64,000 nucleotides of DNA from positions 496,001 to 560,000 of the forward strand of contig NZ_VIGP01000001.1 in NCBI RefSeq assembly GCF_009299795.1, written 5' to 3'. Made by a program: the position numbers and the translations under genes. This document shows positions 38,920 to 47,740 of this stretch, in pieces. This DNA is from Brachybacterium subflavum. Lineage in GTDB: Bacteria > Actinomycetota > Actinomycetes > Actinomycetales > Dermabacteraceae. Within the stretch, counting starts at the first letter, position 1; every line of letters starts with the position of its first letter. The notes under the pieces are model-generated. The model had not been told where the DNA came from and ran no database searches. It saw nothing but the letters and a program-made list of their open reading frames with translations.

Positions 38920-39348
38920 ATGAACGAGACCTCCCGCCCGATCGGGGCCGAGAACCTGCTGGGCATCCCCCCGACCTACCTGCCCGAGGACCACCCGGAC
39001 ACCGCCGTCGCGTCCGCGCTCGCGGACGGGGCCGACGCCCGCGAGCTCGCCGCCCGCTATCCCGCCTCGTCGCTCGCCTGGGCCGAGCTCGCCCAGGAGG
39101 CGCTCGAGTCCGAGGACCCGGTCGCCGCCTACGCCTACGCCCGCACCGGGTACCACCGCGGACTGGACGCCCTGCGCCGCGCCGGCTGGAAGGGCCAGGG
39201 ACCGATCCCCGCCTCCCACGCCCCGAACCGCGGCTTCCTCAAGGCCCTCGCGCTGCTCGGCGAGTCCGCCGGGCGCATCGGCGAGCGCGAGGAGGCCGAG
39301 CGCATCCGCGACTTCGTCCAGGACGCCGACCCGAGCCTGCTGGGCTGA
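38920..39348 (+). CDS. DUF3151-family protein
   Basis: A 142-residue cytoplasmic actinobacterial protein of unknown function. Typical blocks are ENLLGIPPTYLPEDHP, AYAYARTGYHRGLDALRRAGW and the C-terminal RGFLKALALLGESAGRIGE. It looks like a small all-helical, TPR-like domain. It is known to occur next to housekeeping genes in actinobacteria; here it lies 164 bases before purA. The leaderless -10 box fixes the ATG. A short 8-bp tandem repeat follows the stop directly. Confidence 0.87.
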   Translation: MNETSRPIGAENLLGIPPTYLPEDHPDTAVASALADGADARELAARYPASSLAWAELAQEALESEDPVAAYAYARTGYHRGLDALRRAGWKGQGPIPASHAPNRGFLKALALLGESAGRIGEREEAERIRDFVQDADPSLLG

Positions 39349-39350
39349 GT

Positions 39351-39390
39351 CCACGTCGCCACGTCGCCACGACGCCACGTCGCCACGTCG
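39351..39390 (+). repeat. Five tandem copies of an 8-bp unit
   Basis: CCACGTCG is repeated at 39351, 39359, 39375 and 39383; the middle copy at 39367 reads CCACGACG. The array starts three bases after the DUF3151 stop. It may be prone to slippage. Confidence 0.85.
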
Positions 39391-39464
39391 CCGCTGCGTC
39401 CGGGATGGATCACCGCCGGATCGCGCCCGCGTCGGGGCGGCCCGGGGATCCAGGCGCCGATTGC

Positions 39465-39470
39465 TAGACT
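39465..39470 (+). promoter_or_regulatory. -10 box of purA
   Basis: TAGACT, the same hexamer as for guaA and guaB3, but here with a 36-base leader carrying AGGAG (39503-39507) before the ATG at 39513. Confidence 0.55.
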
Positions 39471-39512
39471 CTCCGAGGTCCATCCACCGTCCCACCCGCT
39501 GCAGGAGCTGCC

Positions 39513-40805
39513 ATGCCGGCCGTCGTGATCGTCGGAGCCCAATGGGGGGACGAGGGGAAGGGGAAGGCCACCGACCTGCTCGGTGAGCGAGTCGATTACG
39601 TGGTCAAGCCCAACGGCGGCAACAACGCCGGGCACACCGTGGTCGTCCACGGCGAGAAGTTCGAGCTCAAGCTCCTTCCCGCCGGCATCCTCTCGCCGCA
39701 GGTGACGCCCGTGATCGGCAACGGCGTGGTGGTGAACCTCGAGGCGCTCTTCGAGGAGATCGCGACGCTCGACAGCCGCGGCGTGGACACGGCCCGTCTG
39801 CGCATCAGCGCGAACGCGCACGTCGTCGCCCCGTACCACCAGACGCTCGACAAGGTCACCGAGCGCTTCCTGGGCAAGCGCGCGATCGGCACCACGGGCC
39901 GCGGGATCGGCCCGGCCTACATGGACAAGGTGGGGCGCCTGGGCATCCGCGTCCAGGACCTCTTCGACGAGTCCATCCTGCGCCAGAAGGTCGAGGGCGC
40001 CCTGCGGCAGAAGAACGAGCTGCTCGTGAAGCTCTACAACCGCCGCGCCGTCGAGGTCGACGAGATCGTCGAGGGGCTGCTCTCCTACGCGGAGCGCCTG
40101 CGTCCGATGGTCGTGGACACCGTCGAGCTGCTGAACATCGCCCTGGATCGCGACGAGGTCGTGCTCATGGAGGGCGGCCAGGCCACGTACCTGGATGTGG
40201 ACCACGGCACCTACCCGTTCGTCACCAGCTCGAACCCGACCGCGGGCGGCGCCTGCATCGGCGCCGGCATCGGCCCCACCCGCATCGACCGCGTGATCGG
40301 GATCGTGAAGGCCTACACGACGCGCGTGGGCGCCGGCCCCTTCCCGACCGAGCTCGAGGACACGTGGGGCGAGTACCTCCAGACCACCGGCGGCGAGGTC
40401 GGCGTGAACACCGGTCGCCCCCGGCGCTGCGGCTGGTACGACGCGCTCATGATCCGTCACGCCCAGCGCATCAACGGCTTCACCGACATCGTGCTCACCA
40501 AGCTCGACGTGCTCACCGGCATCGAGGAGGTGCCGATCTGCACCGCCTACGACGTCGACGGCGTGATCCACCGCGAGATGCCCATGACCCAGACCGACTT
40601 CCATCACGCGGTGCCCGTCTACGAGACGCTGCCCGGGTGGACCGAGGACATCTCGGGATGCCGCACCCTCGAGGAGCTCCCGGAGAACGCGCGCGCCTAC
40701 GTCGCCCGCCTCGAGGAGCTCGCCGGCTGCCGGATCAGCGCCATCGGCGTGGGCCCGGACCGTGAGGACACCATCACCGTGCACGACCTGCTGCCGAGCA
40801 GCTGA
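39513..40805 (+). CDS. purA: Adenylosuccinate synthase
   Basis: A 430-residue enzyme joining IMP and aspartate with GTP, the first step from IMP to AMP. The family start [19 protein letters not shown] (GTP P-loop type) and the PROSITE-like blocks [23 protein letters not shown] and CGWYDAL are intact. AGGAG six bases before the ATG supports the start. The next three short genes follow closely in the same direction and may be co-transcribed up to purF's own promoter. Confidence 0.97.
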   Translation: MPAVVIVGAQWGDEGKGKATDLLGERVDYVVKPNGGNNAGHTVVVHGEKFELKLLPAGILSPQVTPVIGNGVVVNLEALFEEIATLDSRGVDTARLRISANAHVVAPYHQTLDKVTERFLGKRAIGTTGRGIGPAYMDKVGRLGIRVQDLFDESILRQKVEGALRQKNELLVKLYNRRAVEVDEIVEGLLSYAERLRPMVVDTVELLNIALDRDEVVLMEGGQATYLDVDHGTYPFVTSSNPTAGGACIGAGIGPTRIDRVIGIVKAYTTRVGAGPFPTELEDTWGEYLQTTGGEVGVNTGRPRRCGWYDALMIRHAQRINGFTDIVLTKLDVLTGIEEVPICTAYDVDGVIHREMPMTQTDFHHAVPVYETLPGWTEDISGCRTLEELPENARAYVARLEELAGCRISAIGVGPDREDTITVHDLLPSS

Positions 40806-40830
40806 GGCGCCCGAGCATGACCGCACGCCC

Positions 40831-41343
40831 ATGACGATCCGCCGACGCACCGACCCCGCAGCCGGCGACCGCGCCCTGGCCGCGTGGGCCCTCGACCCCG
40901 GCGCCGCGACCCGTACGACCCTCGCGCCCGCCGTGCGCCACACCCTCGAGCTGGTCGCCGAGGAGCAGCCCGGCAACTCCGTGGAGCTGCGCGTCCCGCC
41001 CTTCGGCGCCGTCCAGGCGATCGCCGGGGTGCGCCATACGCGCGGCACGCCCCCCGCGATCGTCGAGACCGACGCCGCGACCTGGCTGTCCCTCGCCGTC
41101 GGCGACCTCGCCTGGGAGGAAGCACTGTCGAGCGGGAGAGTGAGCGCGAGCGGGGAGCGCTCGGACCTCACCGATCTGCTGCCGCTGCCCGGGCCGCGCC
41201 GTGTCGCGCGCCGCGCACGGGAGGCGCACGCGGCGGCCGAGCCCGCAGGGACGCCGGACAGCGGATCGGCCGGGGAGCCGTCGGACCGCGGCCCGACGGC
41301 CGAGGGGCGGACGGACGACGCGCGGACGGAGGAGGAACGATGA
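40831..41343 (+). CDS. SCP-2-like (sterol carrier family) protein
   Basis: A 170-residue cytoplasmic protein. The core (AVRHTLELVAEEQPGNSVELR with VPPFGAVQAIAG, TWLSLAVGDLAWEEALSSGRV, SASGERSDLTDLLPL) is the sterol-carrier-like fold that actinobacteria encode near purF. The C-terminal 45 residues are a Glu/Asp/Arg-rich disordered tail. No ligand is known. The start at 40831 is 25 bases after the purA stop, without a clear ribosome-binding site. Its stop overlaps the ATG of cutC. Confidence 0.75.
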   Translation: MTIRRRTDPAAGDRALAAWALDPGAATRTTLAPAVRHTLELVAEEQPGNSVELRVPPFGAVQAIAGVRHTRGTPPAIVETDAATWLSLAVGDLAWEEALSSGRVSASGERSDLTDLLPLPGPRRVARRAREAHAAAEPAGTPDSGSAGEPSDRGPTAEGRTDDARTEEER

Positions 41344-42119
41344 GCCTCGCCGTCGAGATCGCCGTCCAGGACCTCGAGGGCCTGCGGACCGCCGCGCTCG
41401 CCGGCGCGGACCGCGTGGAGCTCTGCGAGGAGCTCTCGCGCGGAGGCCTCACCCCGGACCTCTCCCTCGTGGACGCCTGCGTCGCCGAGGCCACGCGGCT
41501 GCGCGGGGCGCGCGACGCCAAGCCCCACTTCGGCGTGCACGTGCTGGTGCGCTGCCGGGCCGGCGAGGGCGACCTGCGCACGGCTCCCGACGAGTTCGTC
41601 TTCGACGAGGACGAGATCGCGCGGATGGCCCGGCAGGCCGCGGACGCGGTCGCCGCCGGCGCGGACGGCGTCGTCCTCGGCGCCCTCACACCGCAGCGCA
41701 CGCTCGACATCCCCGCCCTCGAGGCCCTGCGGGACGCGGCCCTGCGCGCGGGGTCCGAGGCCCTGCGCGGCGTGGTCCTCACCTGCCATCGCGCCGTCGA
41801 CGCCCTCGTGGACGACGACGCGCGCGAAGAGGCGGTGCGCACGCTCCTGGGGCTCGGCTTCCACCGCGTGCTGAGCTCCGGAGGGGCCGCGAGCGCCCCG
41901 CAGGGCACGGCATGCCTGGCCCGGATGGTCCGGGCGGCCGACGGGCTCCTGGACGTGTGCGCCGGCGCGGGCATCCGCCCGATCGACATCCCCGAGCTCG
42001 TCTCCCGGGCCGCAGTGCCCGACATCCACCTCTCCGCCCGCCGCCCCGCGGACGACGGACGCACCATCACCGATCCCGCGGTCGTCCAGGCCGCGGTCGA
42101 CGCCGCAGGAGAACTGTGA
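41340..42119 (+). CDS. cutC: CutC-family protein
   Basis: A 259-residue TIM-barrel protein of the CutC family, originally linked to copper homeostasis, although that role is disputed. The N-terminus VEIAVQDLEGLRTAALAGAD with RVELC and the blocks GVVLGALTPQRTLDIPAL and CHRAVDALVDDD with RVLSSGGA are typical. The ATG overlaps the preceding stop, and the following gene's GTG overlaps its own stop, so three genes in a row are translationally coupled. Confidence 0.88.
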   Translation: MSLAVEIAVQDLEGLRTAALAGADRVELCEELSRGGLTPDLSLVDACVAEATRLRGARDAKPHFGVHVLVRCRAGEGDLRTAPDEFVFDEDEIARMARQAADAVAAGADGVVLGALTPQRTLDIPALEALRDAALRAGSEALRGVVLTCHRAVDALVDDDAREEAVRTLLGLGFHRVLSSGGAASAPQGTACLARMVRAADGLLDVCAGAGIRPIDIPELVSRAAVPDIHLSARRPADDGRTITDPAVVQAAVDAAGEL

Positions 42120-42505
42120 CCTCCCAGCCCACTCCCGATCCCGCCCCCGAGCCCGAGTCCGCCTCCGACTCCGCCCCCGAGTCCTCGCGCGAGCCCGAGC
42201 CGACCGCGCCCCGGCATCCGTCGCCCGAGGAGACTCCGGCGACGGAGCCGGCGCCCGCGCCCGAGACCACGGCCGTCTACGTGCGGCGGCGCCGTGTGCC
42301 CACGCTGGCCTTCTGGGTGACCCTCGCGATCCTCGTGGGGCTCGTGGCCGGCGCGATCACCGCGTTCGTCACCGGCGTGAGCGATGTCGGCGGCATCCTC
42401 TACTTCGCCGTCACCGGTGGTGTGTTCGTGGGCCTCCCGCTCGCACTCATCGCCGCGATCGTCGACGCCGTGGCCCACCGCTCGGAGCGTCGTCGACCCC
42501 GCTGA
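42116..42505 (+). CDS. Small two-TM membrane protein, function unknown
   Basis: A 129-residue protein. The first 60 residues are almost entirely Pro, Glu, Ser and Ala (PDPAPEPESASDSAPESSRE), then a basic RRRRVP anchors two TM helices (about 68-92 and 100-122) ending in HRSERRRPR. No family recognised. Its GTG overlaps the cutC stop (GTGA). It is the last gene before purF. Confidence 0.65.
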   Translation: MTSQPTPDPAPEPESASDSAPESSREPEPTAPRHPSPEETPATEPAPAPETTAVYVRRRRVPTLAFWVTLAILVGLVAGAITAFVTGVSDVGGILYFAVTGGVFVGLPLALIAAIVDAVAHRSERRRPR

Positions 42506-42582
42506 GCATGCGGGGGGAGCGACCTGCTGGACGCTCCCGGACGGCCGACGGTCGGGTGCGTTCCATATGCGATGATGGGCCC

Positions 42583-44196
42583 GTGGCACGCGGCGACGGA
42601 ATGCTCTCGCACGATCTGCTCCCCGGTGAGAAGGGGCCCCAGGACTCCTGCGGCGTCTTCGGCGTCTTCGCCCCCGGCGAGGAGGTCGCCAAACTGACCT
42701 ACTACGGTCTCTACGCCCTGCAGCACCGAGGGCAGGAGGCCGCGGGCATCGCTGCGAGCGACGGGGAGCAGATCCTCGTCTACAAGGACATGGGCCTGGT
42801 CTCCCAGGTCTTCGACGAGTCCGCGCTGAGCTCGCTGACCGGGCACATCGCCATCGGCCACGCCCGCTATTCGACGACCGGCGGCTCGATCTGGTCCAAC
42901 GCCCAGCCCACCCTCGGCCCTCGGCCCGACGGCACCGTCGCCCTCGCCCACAACGGCAACCTCGTGAACACCGGTGAGCTCGTGGAGCTGCTGCGCGAGC
43001 GCCACGGGGACGCCGGTCCGGGCAAGGGCGAGATCTCGCGCGGCAACACGACGGACACGGCGCTGGTCACGGCCCTCCTGGACACCGACGCCGCGCTCGG
43101 CGAGGCGCTGAAGGACCTGATGCCGCACCTGCGCGGCGCCTACTGCTTCACCCTCATGGACGAGACCACGCTGTACGCGGCGCGCGATCCGCAGGGCATC
43201 CGGCCGCTGGTGCTGGGCCGCCTCGAGCGCGGCTGGGTGGTGGCCTCCGAGACCGCCGCGCTGGACATCTGCGGGGCGAGCTTCGTGCGCGAGGTCGCCC
43301 CCGGCGAGATGATCACCATCGACGCGCAGGGCCTGCGCAGCGAGCAGGTGCTCGAGCCCCACCCCAAGGGCTGCGTCTTCGAGTACGTCTACCTCGCGCG
43401 CCCCGACACCGAGATCGCGGGCCGCAGCGTCAACGCCTCGCGCGTGGAGATGGGGCGCCGGCTCGCCCGCGAGCATCCCGTCGAGGCGGACCTCGTGATC
43501 CCCACCCCCGAGTCGGGCACGCCCGCCGCGATCGGCTACGCCCAGGAGTCCGGCATCCCCTACGGGCAGGGGATGGTGAAGAACTCGTACGTCGGCCGCA
43601 CCTTCATCCAGCCCAGCCAGACGATCCGCCAGCTCGGCATCCGCCTCAAGCTCAACCCGCTGAAGGAGGTCATCGCCGGCAAGCGCCTGGTGGTGATCGA
43701 CGACTCGATCGTGCGCGGGAACACCCAGCGCCAGGTCGTGCGGATGCTGCGGGAGGCCGGTGCGTCCGAGGTGCACGTGCGCATCTCCTCGCCGCCCGTG
43801 CAGTGGCCCTGCTACTACGGCATCGACTTCGCGACCCGCGCCGAGCTCATCGCCAACGGTCTCGACGTCCCCGAGATCGCCCGCTCCCTGGGCGCCGACT
43901 CCCTCGGGTTCATCTCCGAGGACGGCATGATCGCCGCGACCGAGCAGCCCCGATCGGCCCTGTGCACCGCGTGCTTCAGCGGCCAGTACCCGGTGCCGCT
44001 CCCCGACCCCTCGGCGCTCGGCAAGAGCGTGCTCGAGGCGCGCCGCAGCGAGCAGCGCGGCGGGCGAGCAGGCTCGTCGGCCGCTCCCGCCCCGACGCCC
44101 GTCCCCGCATCCGCAGCCCCTGCGCCCCATGCAGCCACCACCCCGGCCGATCGTCCCGTCCCGGCCGCCACCTCCCAGGAGACCGCATCCGCATGA
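42583..44196 (+). CDS. purF: Amidophosphoribosyltransferase
   Basis: A 537-residue enzyme converting PRPP and glutamine to phosphoribosylamine, the first step of purine synthesis. The N-terminal nucleophile Cys23 is in DSCGVFGVF behind a propeptide of about 22 residues, as in the Bacillus type that is processed and carries an Fe4S4 cluster. Candidate cluster cysteines are visible (KGCVFEY, CYYGIDF, CTACFSG). The PRPP loop is LVVIDDSIVRGNT. A 60-residue Ala/Pro tail follows. GTG at 42583 lies six bases after GATGAT (weak -10), so it is probably leaderless; the next candidate, ATG 42601, is possible. purM overlaps its stop. Confidence 0.95.
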   Translation: MARGDGMLSHDLLPGEKGPQDSCGVFGVFAPGEEVAKLTYYGLYALQHRGQEAAGIAASDGEQILVYKDMGLVSQVFDESALSSLTGHIAIGHARYSTTGGSIWSNAQPTLGPRPDGTVALAHNGNLVNTGELVELLRERHGDAGPGKGEISRGNTTDTALVTALLDTDAALGEALKDLMPHLRGAYCFTLMDETTLYAARDPQGIRPLVLGRLERGWVVASETAALDICGASFVREVAPGEMITIDAQGLRSEQVLEPHPKGCVFEYVYLARPDTEIAGRSVNASRVEMGRRLAREHPVEADLVIPTPESGTPAAIGYAQESGIPYGQGMVKNSYVGRTFIQPSQTIRQLGIRLKLNPLKEVIAGKRLVVIDDSIVRGNTQRQVVRMLREAGASEVHVRISSPPVQWPCYYGIDFATRAELIANGLDVPEIARSLGADSLGFISEDGMIAATEQPRSALCTACFSGQYPVPLPDPSALGKSVLEARRSEQRGGRAGSSAAPAPTPVPASAAPAPHAATTPADRPVPAATSQETASA

Positions 44197-45332
44197 CGAC
44201 CACTCCCGAAACCCCCGCGCTCACCTACGCCGAGGCGGGCGTCGACACCGCCGCGGGGGACAAGGCCGTCGAGCTCATGAAGGCCGCCGTCTCCGCGACC
44301 CACGGCTCCGAGGTGCTCGGAGGCGTAGGTGCCTTCGCCGGCCTCGTCGACGTCAGCGCGCTCAAGGCCTACGAGCGTCCGCTGCTCGCGTCGTCCACCG
44401 ACGGCGTGGGCACGAAGATCGCGATCGCCAGGGCCCTCGACGTGCACGACACCATCGGCCAGGACCTCGTGGGCATGGTCGTCGACGACATCGTGGTGGT
44501 CGGAGCGAGGCCCCTGGCCATGACCGACTACATCGCCTGCGGGAAGGTCGTGCCCGAGCGGATCGCCGACATCGTCCGCGGCATCGCCGAGGGCTGCCGC
44601 CTGGCCGGGTGCGCGCTCGTGGGCGGGGAGACGGCCGAGCACCCGGGCCTGATGGCCCCCGAGGACTACGACGTCGCGGGTGCCGCCGTGGGCGTCGTCG
44701 AGGCGTCGGCGATGCTCGGCGCGCACCGCGTGCGCACCGGCGACCGGATCATCGGCATGGACTCCTCGGGCCTGCACTCCAACGGCTACTCGCTCGTGCG
44801 CGCGGTCATCGAGGCCGCAGGGCTGGGACTGGATGCCGAGATCCCCGAGCTGGGCCGCACGCTCGGCGCGGAGCTGCTCGAGCCCACCCGCATCTTCACC
44901 GGGGACCTGCTGGCACTTCTGGGCGACGCGGCCGGCGCGGGGGTGCACGCGCTCAGCCACGTCACCGGCGGCGGGCTCGCCGCGAACCTCGCGCGCGTGC
45001 TCCCCGAGGGCACGACCGCCGTCGTGGACCGCGGAGCCTGGCGGCCGGCGGCGATCTTCGAGCGCGTGAGCACCTGGGGCGGAGTCCCGCTGCACGATCT
45101 CGAGGCCACGCTGAACATGGGCATCGGCATGGTCGCGGCCGTCGCGCCCGAGAATGCCGACGCCGCCATCGGCCTCCTCGAGTCCCGGGGACTGCCCTCC
45201 CGCGTGATCGGAGAGGTCGTCGCGGGCGACGAGGCCCCGCGGCCCACGGGCCAGGACGTCCTCGTCTCCGGTGCGAAGGGCGTCGACGGGGGAGGCGTGC
45301 TGCTGACCGGCATGCACGAGGACTGGTCCTGA
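44193..45332 (+). CDS. purM: Phosphoribosylformylglycinamidine cyclo-ligase (AIR synthetase)
   Basis: A 379-residue ATP-dependent enzyme closing the imidazole ring (FGAM to AIR) in purine synthesis. The N-terminus TYAEAGVDTAAGDKAVELMK, the ATP loop LASSTDGVGTKIAIA and the blocks CALVGGETAEHPG, DSSGLHSNGYSL and HVTGGGLAANLARVLP are characteristic. The ATG overlaps the purF stop (ATGA), with AGGAG upstream. This purF-purM coupling is the rule in actinobacteria. A perfect 16-bp hairpin ends the transcript. Confidence 0.96.
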   Translation: MTTTPETPALTYAEAGVDTAAGDKAVELMKAAVSATHGSEVLGGVGAFAGLVDVSALKAYERPLLASSTDGVGTKIAIARALDVHDTIGQDLVGMVVDDIVVVGARPLAMTDYIACGKVVPERIADIVRGIAEGCRLAGCALVGGETAEHPGLMAPEDYDVAGAAVGVVEASAMLGAHRVRTGDRIIGMDSSGLHSNGYSLVRAVIEAAGLGLDAEIPELGRTLGAELLEPTRIFTGDLLALLGDAAGAGVHALSHVTGGGLAANLARVLPEGTTAVVDRGAWRPAAIFERVSTWGGVPLHDLEATLNMGIGMVAAVAPENADAAIGLLESRGLPSRVIGEVVAGDEAPRPTGQDVLVSGAKGVDGGGVLLTGMHEDWS

Positions 45333-45385
45333 GCGGTCGGATCCGCCTGAGCGACCGATCCCGAGCGGACGAGCTCCCCTGCACG

Positions 45386-45420
45386 TGAAGAGGGCGACCC
45401 CATCGGGGTCGCCCTCTTCA
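45386..45420. terminator. Bidirectional terminator between purM and the DUF3073 gene
   Basis: A perfect 16-bp stem (45386-45401 with 45405-45420), loop ATC, 53 bases after purM and 26 bases after the stop of the minus-strand DUF3073 gene. Confidence 0.85.
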
Positions 45421-45446
45421 CAGGGTTCGCATCTGCCGAGCGGGGC

Positions 45447-45653
45447 TCAGCGGCGGCGGGAGGCCGTGGAAGCCGGTCCGTCCTCCGCCCAATCGGCGTC
45501 GTCGGTGTCGCTCTCGGGCGCCTCGTACTCGGTGTCGGCCGAACGATGGGACTGGAGCTCGCGCTGGAGGGCGGAGAGGTCCGTCGGCGGGCTGTAGTAC
45601 TTGAGGTCCCGTGCCACCTTGGTCTGCTTGGCTTTCTGTCGGCCACGACCCAT
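45447..45653 (-). CDS. DUF3073-family small protein
   Basis: A 68-residue actinobacterial protein starting GRGRQKAKQTKVARDLKYYS, which is the strongly conserved DUF3073 block. The rest is acidic and Ser-rich, ending in SRRR. Function unknown; the basic start suggests nucleic-acid or ribosome contact. The order purF-purM-DUF3073-bldC is conserved in streptomycetes and relatives. Upstream on the minus strand GGTTCCGA occurs twice around a TAGGAT hexamer, a possible promoter. Only the 68-residue form is supported; longer frames upstream lack the family pattern. Confidence 0.88.
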   Translation of the reverse strand: MGRGRQKAKQTKVARDLKYYSPPTDLSALQRELQSHRSADTEYEAPESDTDDADWAEDGPASTASRRR

Positions 45654-46042
45654 GGATCTGACCCCCTGTGCGTCGGCTGGCGGGCGCGCGAGCCCGGACG
45701 ATGGCAATGTTTCGGAACCCGATCCTACATCGGAACCATGTGCACCAGCCAACCGGCGGGGCAGGTGTGAGCAACGCCGAACCCGGCGCGCGAGCGCGCG
45801 GCGGACCCTGTTCCGGGCGCTGATGGGGCGGGGGACGGGGCCGACCGGACGGGGTCGGGTCCGCCCTCTGGGGCGCGGACGTGTCCGGATCCTCACGGCG
45901 GGCGCCGATCGGCGTGCGGCCTGCCCGCGCTCGCGCTGTCGCGGGCACGGGGAGCGCATAGCGGATGGCACGTGAGAAAGCGGGATGAATGTCCGATTTT
46001 CGTCCTTTGGTGCCGGTCGTGGCCCTGCCGTGCGCTGGAGCG

Positions 46043-46073
46043 CGAAAGTTTCCAGTCGGTATTGGAACTTTCG
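46043..46073. promoter_or_regulatory. Inverted repeat upstream of the bldC promoter
   Basis: CGAAAGTTTCCA (46043-46054) and TGGAACTTTCG (46063-46073) are complementary apart from one extra T, with an eight-base spacer. It ends five bases before the predicted -35 box, the place of an operator or activator site. Confidence 0.55.
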
Positions 46074-46078
46074 TCCGT

Positions 46079-46107
46079 GTCGTCGGCTCTGTCCGAGTCG
46101 CTAAGAT
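46079..46107 (+). promoter_or_regulatory. bldC promoter
   Basis: TGTCGT (46079-46084) and TAAGAT (46102-46107) with a 17-base spacer; leader of about 42 bases with an AAGGGGA ribosome-binding site. Confidence 0.5.
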
Positions 46108-46155
46108 GGAAGCGCAACCTTGGCCCCACACACCCAGAGAAAGGGGACCCCCCCA

Positions 46156-46383
46156 ATGGCTGCAACGATTGAACAGCACTCGATGGAGAGCTCGTCGTCC
46201 TACACGGCACTTCTCACCCCCGCTGAGGTCGCCCGGCTCTTCCGGGTCGATCCGAAGACGGTGACGCGTTGGGCGCAGTCGGGCAAGCTCTCACCTCTGC
46301 GCACGCTCGGCGGCCACCGCCGCTACCGGCGCGAAGAGGTCGAGAGGCTCCTGACCGAGAGCACGGGTGAAGAGGCCCGCTGA
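46156..46383 (+). CDS. bldC: BldC-like MerR-type DNA-binding protein
   Basis: A 75-residue protein that is almost only a winged-helix MerR-like DNA-binding domain: LLTPAEVARLFRVDPKTVTR with WAQSGKLSPLRTLGGHRRYR is nearly the BldC sequence of Streptomyces. BldC binds direct repeats cooperatively and delays development there; this organism is probably non-sporulating, so its regulon is likely different. The N-terminus (MAATIEQHSMESSSSYTA) replaces the short Streptomyces one. ATG 46156 is chosen over an in-frame ATG 36 bases upstream because of the AAGGGGA site. It is followed by an 18-bp hairpin. Confidence 0.92.
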   Translation: MAATIEQHSMESSSSYTALLTPAEVARLFRVDPKTVTRWAQSGKLSPLRTLGGHRRYRREEVERLLTESTGEEAR

Positions 46384-46419
46384 CCTCTGAGCCGACGCCC
46401 TCACCAGTGGCGTGCCGGT

Positions 46420-46459
46420 CACGACGGCCCGCGATCCGCATGGATCGTGGGCCGTCGTG
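46420..46459. terminator. Terminator between bldC and the convergent membrane-protein gene
   Basis: An 18-bp stem (46420-46437 with 46442-46459, one G-T pair) and a GCAT loop, 37 bases after bldC and nine bases before the stop of the minus-strand gene. Confidence 0.8.
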
Positions 46460-46467
46460 CTGTGCGC

Positions 46468-47643
46468 TCATCCGCGTCGGCGCACGAGCTCCCGCGCCCC
46501 GAGCACGCCGCCGAGGACGAGGGGGACGGCCCAGGTCGCGCCCCCGAGCACGAGGGCGGTCGCGCCGGACGCCGCCGGTGCGCCGCCGAGCGCCGTGAGC
46601 AGCAGGGCGACGGCCGTCTCCGTGATGCCGCCCCCGCCGGGGGTGACGGGCACGAGCGAGAGGGCCCGGCCGATGAGGAAGACCCCGAGCAGCGGGAGGG
46701 GCTCCACACCGCTCGTGAGGGCGTCGGCCGCGATCCACAGCACGGCGCACTGCGCTGCGCGCGCCGCGAGCATCGGGACGAGGATCCCCGCCCAGCGCCG
46801 CCGCAGGATCCGCGCGACGCGGTCCCGTGCCTCCAGCGCGAGCGCGGCGGGGTTCTCGTCGGCCCTCGACTGCGCCTCCTCCCGCGCGTCCCCGCCGCGC
46901 CCCGCGAGCGCGAGCACGGTGCGGAGCGTCGGGCCGAGGGCGTCGAGGATGCGCACGGTCGTCGGCCGATGTGCGAGGACCGCGAGCACGGCCGCGGTGA
47001 GCACGACGCCCAGAGCCGCGACGATCGTCGCCCCGAGCGTTCCCGGGAGGTCGTGGCGCACGCCCAGCGCGGCGTAGGACGCGAGCGCCGCGAGGGGGAT
47101 GACGATGCCGCCCAGCAGCAGGTCCGCGGAGGAGAACGCGGCGATCCCGGTGACGATCGTGCGCGTCGGCGTGCCGCGCCGGCGAAGCACCGCGCCCGTG
47201 AGCGCGATCCCCAGCAGGGATCCGCCCGGCACTGCGAGCGCGGTGGCCCCGGCGGCCGCCTGCGCGCTCACGACCGCGCCGACCGGCGCACCGGGGAGCG
47301 CCGCGCGTGCCGCGAGAGCCTCGAGGAGCACCGCGAGCACGCCGAGCACGAGCGCGGCGAGGAGCACGGGCGTCGGCACTGCGGCGAGCGCATCGAGGAT
47401 CTGCGCCGGGTCGAGGTGCAGGGCGCGCGGCAGCAGCCAGACGAGCAGCACCACCAGCAGCACGAGCGAGCAGGCGGCGAGCAGCAGACGACCCGGGGAG
47501 GGGCGATCGGAGCGGGTGAGGCCCAGCAGGCTCGCGAGCAGGCCGTCGGCCCCGGCGGACGTCGGCGCCGCGGACGCGCCGGAGGACGGGGGCGGCGACA
47601 TCGACGGGTCCCCGGGGTGGTGAGCGGGGTCATCGGGCGCCAT
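46468..47643 (-). CDS. Lysylphosphatidylglycerol synthetase/flippase-like membrane protein (UPF0104 type)
   Basis: A 391-residue polytopic membrane protein with about eight TM helices. The arrangement and the C-terminal VPVTPGGGGITETAVALLL block are characteristic of the UPF0104/LPG_synthase_TM family, the flippase half of MprF-like proteins. No soluble aminoacyltransferase domain is attached, so it probably moves a lipid or glycolipid rather than making LPG. A GAGAAT box seven bases before ATG 47643 (minus strand) supports this start. It is divergent from pcrA, whose start lies 97 bases away. Confidence 0.8.
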   Translation of the reverse strand: MAPDDPAHHPGDPSMSPPPSSGASAAPTSAGADGLLASLLGLTRSDRPSPGRLLLAACSLVLLVVLLVWLLPRALHLDPAQILDALAAVPTPVLLAALVLGVLAVLLEALAARAALPGAPVGAVVSAQAAAGATALAVPGGSLLGIALTGAVLRRRGTPTRTIVTGIAAFSSADLLLGGIVIPLAALASYAALGVRHDLPGTLGATIVAALGVVLTAAVLAVLAHRPTTVRILDALGPTLRTVLALAGRGGDAREEAQSRADENPAALALEARDRVARILRRRWAGILVPMLAARAAQCAVLWIAADALTSGVEPLPLLGVFLIGRALSLVPVTPGGGGITETAVALLLTALGGAPAASGATALVLGGATWAVPLVLGGVLGARELVRRRG

Positions 47644-47740
47644 GCCCGGGATTCTCCCATGCGGGGAGAGCGCGAGGTCGTCCACAGCAGCGACCCAGGG
47701 TGCGCGGGATGTCGGCGGGCCCGCCTATCCTGGTCGGGCC

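Larger units (their letters stand above)
45654..46155. other. 502-base non-coding region between DUF3073 (-) and bldC (+)
   Basis: I see no gene here: frames that cross it show no codon bias or family motif. It holds divergent control elements: a possible DUF3073 promoter near its left end, an A+T-richer patch from about 45960 to 46110 (lower G+C than anywhere nearby), an inverted repeat at 46043-46073 and the bldC promoter. Confidence 0.6.

Noticed and set aside
45654..46155. Additional small genes in the region before bldC
   Set aside because: Frames there have no ribosome-binding site, codon bias or family pattern; the region looks regulatory.
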